Assembly: GCA_937892845.1 (NCBI GenBank)
Contig: CALBGP010000016.1
Location: forward strand, 1-16,213
Direction of reading: 5' to 3'
From: an uncultured Eggerthellaceae bacterium
GTDB taxonomy: Bacteria; Actinomycetota; Coriobacteriia; Coriobacteriales; Eggerthellaceae
Length of the DNA: 16,213 bases
Below are positions 14,503 through 16,213 of the stretch, in pieces. The position numbers and the translations under genes were made by a program. Every line of letters starts with the position of its first letter. The stretch's first letter is position 1. The notes beneath the pieces were generated by a model. It was not told the origin of the DNA, made no database searches, and saw nothing but the letters and a program-made list of their open reading frames with translations.

Positions 14503-15198
14503 ATGATCAGCAGGTTCGGGCTTTTGAAGCGCAAGGAAGGAATGAGCCAGGAGGAGTTCCAGGATTACTGGCTGAATGTCCATGGCCCCATCGCTTCTGA
14601 GATGGAGGGCCTCCGTCACTATTCTCAGCATGTGATCTGCGACAACGAGCATCGTCATCCTCTGGGCCAGGGTCCCATCGTTATCGACGGCTATTCTGAG
14701 CTCCAGTTCGATAGCTACGGCGACATGGTCAAGGGTGTTGCTTCTCTGGACGGCAAGGGTGCAGACGATGTTCCCAACTTCGCCGATCCGTACAACCCCA
14801 TCCTCGTCTGCGTCAAGAAGATGGTCAAGCGCGCCCCCAAGTTCCTGCTTGCCGATGAGACCAAGCTCATCAAGCGCGTTTCCTTCATGGGCCGCGCTGA
14901 AGGCGTGAGCGCAGAAGAGTGGATGTACCAGTGGTGGGATGTTCACACCCAGATGGTTCACACCATGCCTGGTTACGCCGGCTATGCCCAGAACCTGGTC
15001 ATCGACCGCATCATCAATGGCGAGCATGTTCCTTACGAGGCTCTGCCTGTCGAGGGTGTCGTCGAGTTCTGGTTCGAGAACATGGAAGGCTTCGACGAGT
15101 GCTACGCTTCGCCTGAGTTCAAGAGGACTTCTCAGCACGGCGGCGAATTCATCGGTGCCATCAACACCTACCTCACCAAGGTCCATAAGATCTTCTAA
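14503..15198 (+). CDS. Tandem EthD-domain protein
   Basis: The 231 residues hold two copies of a dimeric alpha/beta-barrel (EthD-like) unit: residues 4-44 (RFGLLKRKEGMSQEEFQDYW then LNVHGPI) align with 124-164 (KRVSFMGRAEGVSAEEWMYQ then WWDVHTQM), with His27 and His148 in equivalent positions. One chain could therefore form the barrel that related proteins form by dimerising. It is cytoplasmic, with no signal peptide. The family includes accessory proteins of ether and polyketide degradation and some small-molecule lyases or monooxygenases; the reaction here is unknown. AAGGAG (14486-14491) is 11 bases before ATG, a slightly long spacing. It lies between an OFA and an MHS transporter, which suggests a role in metabolising the transported compound (inference). 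Confidence 0.85.
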   Translation: MISRFGLLKRKEGMSQEEFQDYWLNVHGPIASEMEGLRHYSQHVICDNEHRHPLGQGPIVIDGYSELQFDSYGDMVKGVASLDGKGADDVPNFADPYNPILVCVKKMVKRAPKFLLADETKLIKRVSFMGRAEGVSAEEWMYQWWDVHTQMVHTMPGYAGYAQNLVIDRIINGEHVPYEALPVEGVVEFWFENMEGFDECYASPEFKRTSQHGGEFIGAINTYLTKVHKIF

Positions 15199-15224
15199 TC
15201 GAGCTTGCTCGATATGTCTGAACG

Positions 15225-15260
15225 GCGGCGGGTTGAAGCGTGTCTTCCCGCCGCTTTTTC
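15225..15260 (+). terminator. Terminator of the EthD gene
   Basis: GCGGCGGG (15225-15232) pairs perfectly with CCCGCCGC (15247-15254) and is followed by TTTTTC. A small dyad TCGAGC-TT-GCTCGA (15199-15212) directly follows the stop codon and may add to termination or mRNA stability. Confidence 0.85.
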
Positions 15261-15615
15261 TGTTTGCGGGACGTGCTCGCAGCGAAGGCATTCCCAAGGG
15301 GCCCTGTTTGCTTGAATTACGCATCTGAACAGGGTTGTTGTTGGATTTCCACCCTGTCCGATCAGCGAATCGCAGTGTTTTCGAAGAAGGGGTTTCGGGC
15401 ATGGAGCTAACTAAAAAGTTCGTTATTGAGTGCGATGCATGTCGGTCGTAAGGTTCCGTAGAGGAGTGAATCCGCATCGTTCCTCAGCTTGTCGCGCGGT
15501 TGTCGACGACCCGAGAATCGATGCGGGCAGGGATACGTTTCAGGCTCGATCGAGGTGAAGGAAGGAGGATATCGAAGCTTGAGGCGGATGATTGTTTCAC
15601 GAAAGGGGACAATGT
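15261..15615 (+). other. Long leader of the MHS transporter gene
   Basis: About 355 bases have no convincing gene. The region has CCCTGTT/AACAGGG arms around 19 bases (15302-15334) and an 8-bp perfect pair CCGCATCG (15472-15479) with CGATGCGG (15519-15526), enclosing a shorter GTCG/CGAC pairing. No clear promoter hexamers or known riboswitch sequence are seen. Confidence 0.35.
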
Positions 15616-16191
15616 ATGGGAACTGAAGTGCAATCTACCCAGAAGAACGCGTCGCTGTTCAAGTCCATTCTCTCTGGGTGCATGGGTAATGTACTGGAAT
15701 GGTACGACTACGGTCTGTACGGCTATTTCGCAGTCGTCATTTCCGCTGAGTTTTTCACGTCCGACGATCCTATCGTCGGTCTTCTGATGAGTTTCATGGT
15801 ATTCGGCATCGGCTTTATCGTGCGTCCTATCGGCGGTCTCATCTTCGGTGCATATGCCGACAAGCATGGCCGTGTCAAGTCGCTCACCGCTACGATCATG
15901 GCGATAGGCATTTGCACCATGCTCATGGGCCTGCTGCCCACGTATGCCCAGGTCGGAATCTTGGCACCGATCCTGCTTGTGGTTCTTCGCTTGCTGCAGG
16001 GTCTGGCAACCGGCGGTGAGTTCGGCAGCGCTCTGACGTTCATCTCCGAATTCAACAACGGCAAGAACACCTCCTTCCTGGTCAGCTGGCAGCCCTTCAG
16101 CGTTGGCGTCGGCATGCTCCTGGGCTCCGTCACCGGTCTTATCTGCACCATGATTTTCGAGGCTTCGGTAGTTTGTGTGACAAGGGGCTAG
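15616..16191 (+). pseudogene. MHS-type major facilitator transporter, interrupted after 191 codons
   Basis: The reading frame starts at ATG 15616 with AAGGGG (15603-15608). It has the metabolite:H+ symporter family marks GNVLEWYDYGLYGYF (24-38), RPIGGLIFGAYADKHGR (70-86) and RLLQGLATGGEFGSA (125-139), and five to six membrane segments. Family members are about 420-450 residues. After about residue 182 the sequence turns to EASVVCVTRG and a TAG at 16189-16191; the conserved WRIPF-type segment expected next is absent in all three forward frames of the remaining bases. So the gene is interrupted near 16160-16165, perhaps by an insertion beginning there, a rearrangement, or an assembly edge. Related proteins carry organic acids, betaines or aromatic acids; the substrate is unknown. 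As seen, the product should not work. Confidence 0.75.
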
Positions 16192-16213
16192 CCTAGGCAG
16201 CAACGCTCTTCGC

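Noticed and set aside
14290..15477. 395-codon minus-strand open frame across the EthD gene
   Set aside because: It runs through a clear plus-strand terminator and is antisense to a well-supported gene; no domain was recognised.

Overview
The window looks like chromosome from a fairly GC-rich, anaerobic or microaerophilic actinobacterium of the class Coriobacteriia, probably Eggerthellaceae (inference). The reasons are the mix of genes: a short Q-loop cytochrome bd oxidase, a fused GlpA-type flavoprotein, an Ltp-repeat surface protein with a Pro/Ala-rich arm, a remnant of a secreted fumarate-reductase-like flavoprotein, and OFA- and MHS-type major facilitator transporters. No rRNA, tRNA, CRISPR array, integrase or intact transposase is visible.

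Left edge (1-1158). A terminator for an off-window gene is followed by a short BspA-type leucine-rich-repeat protein whose 3' end may be frameshifted. A small hypothetical gene lies on the minus strand, transcribed divergently from nagB.

Core block, all on the plus strand (1159-10442). nagB (glucosamine-6-phosphate deaminase) and recQ (full-length helicase with zinc, winged-helix-like and HRDC regions) are 6 bases apart and probably co-transcribed. cydA and cydB (cytochrome bd quinol oxidase) abut with no gap. They have a roughly 150-base leader, an extended -10 promoter overlapped by an inverted repeat, and a strong terminator; cydDC are not next to them. Next is one 1,031-residue polypeptide that joins a GlpA-like FAD oxidoreductase, a BFD-like Cys4 [2Fe-2S] region, a second FAD/NAD oxidoreductase and a DUF1667 domain. 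A yqeY gene follows and the block ends at a strong, probably bidirectional terminator.

Accessory block (10443-16213). A minus-strand membrane-anchored Ltp-repeat protein carries a long Pro/Ala tract encoded by degenerate tandem DNA repeats. Then come a truncated, probably frameshifted flavoprotein remnant with a strong terminator, an intact OFA-type MFS transporter, a tandem EthD-domain protein, and an MHS-type MFS transporter that loses family similarity and stops after 191 codons close to the window edge. The transporters and the EthD gene are preceded by unusually long non-coding leaders (about 290-480 bases) containing inverted repeats.

Together, the core block suggests respiration: the flavoprotein may feed reducing equivalents to quinone, and cytochrome bd oxidises quinol with oxygen. 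The right end looks like a set for taking up and handling small organic acids or xenobiotics, with signs of decay. I see no clear new defence or mobile system. The best leads are the four-module flavoprotein, the regulatory dyads at cydAB, and the structured leaders near the transporters and EthD gene.
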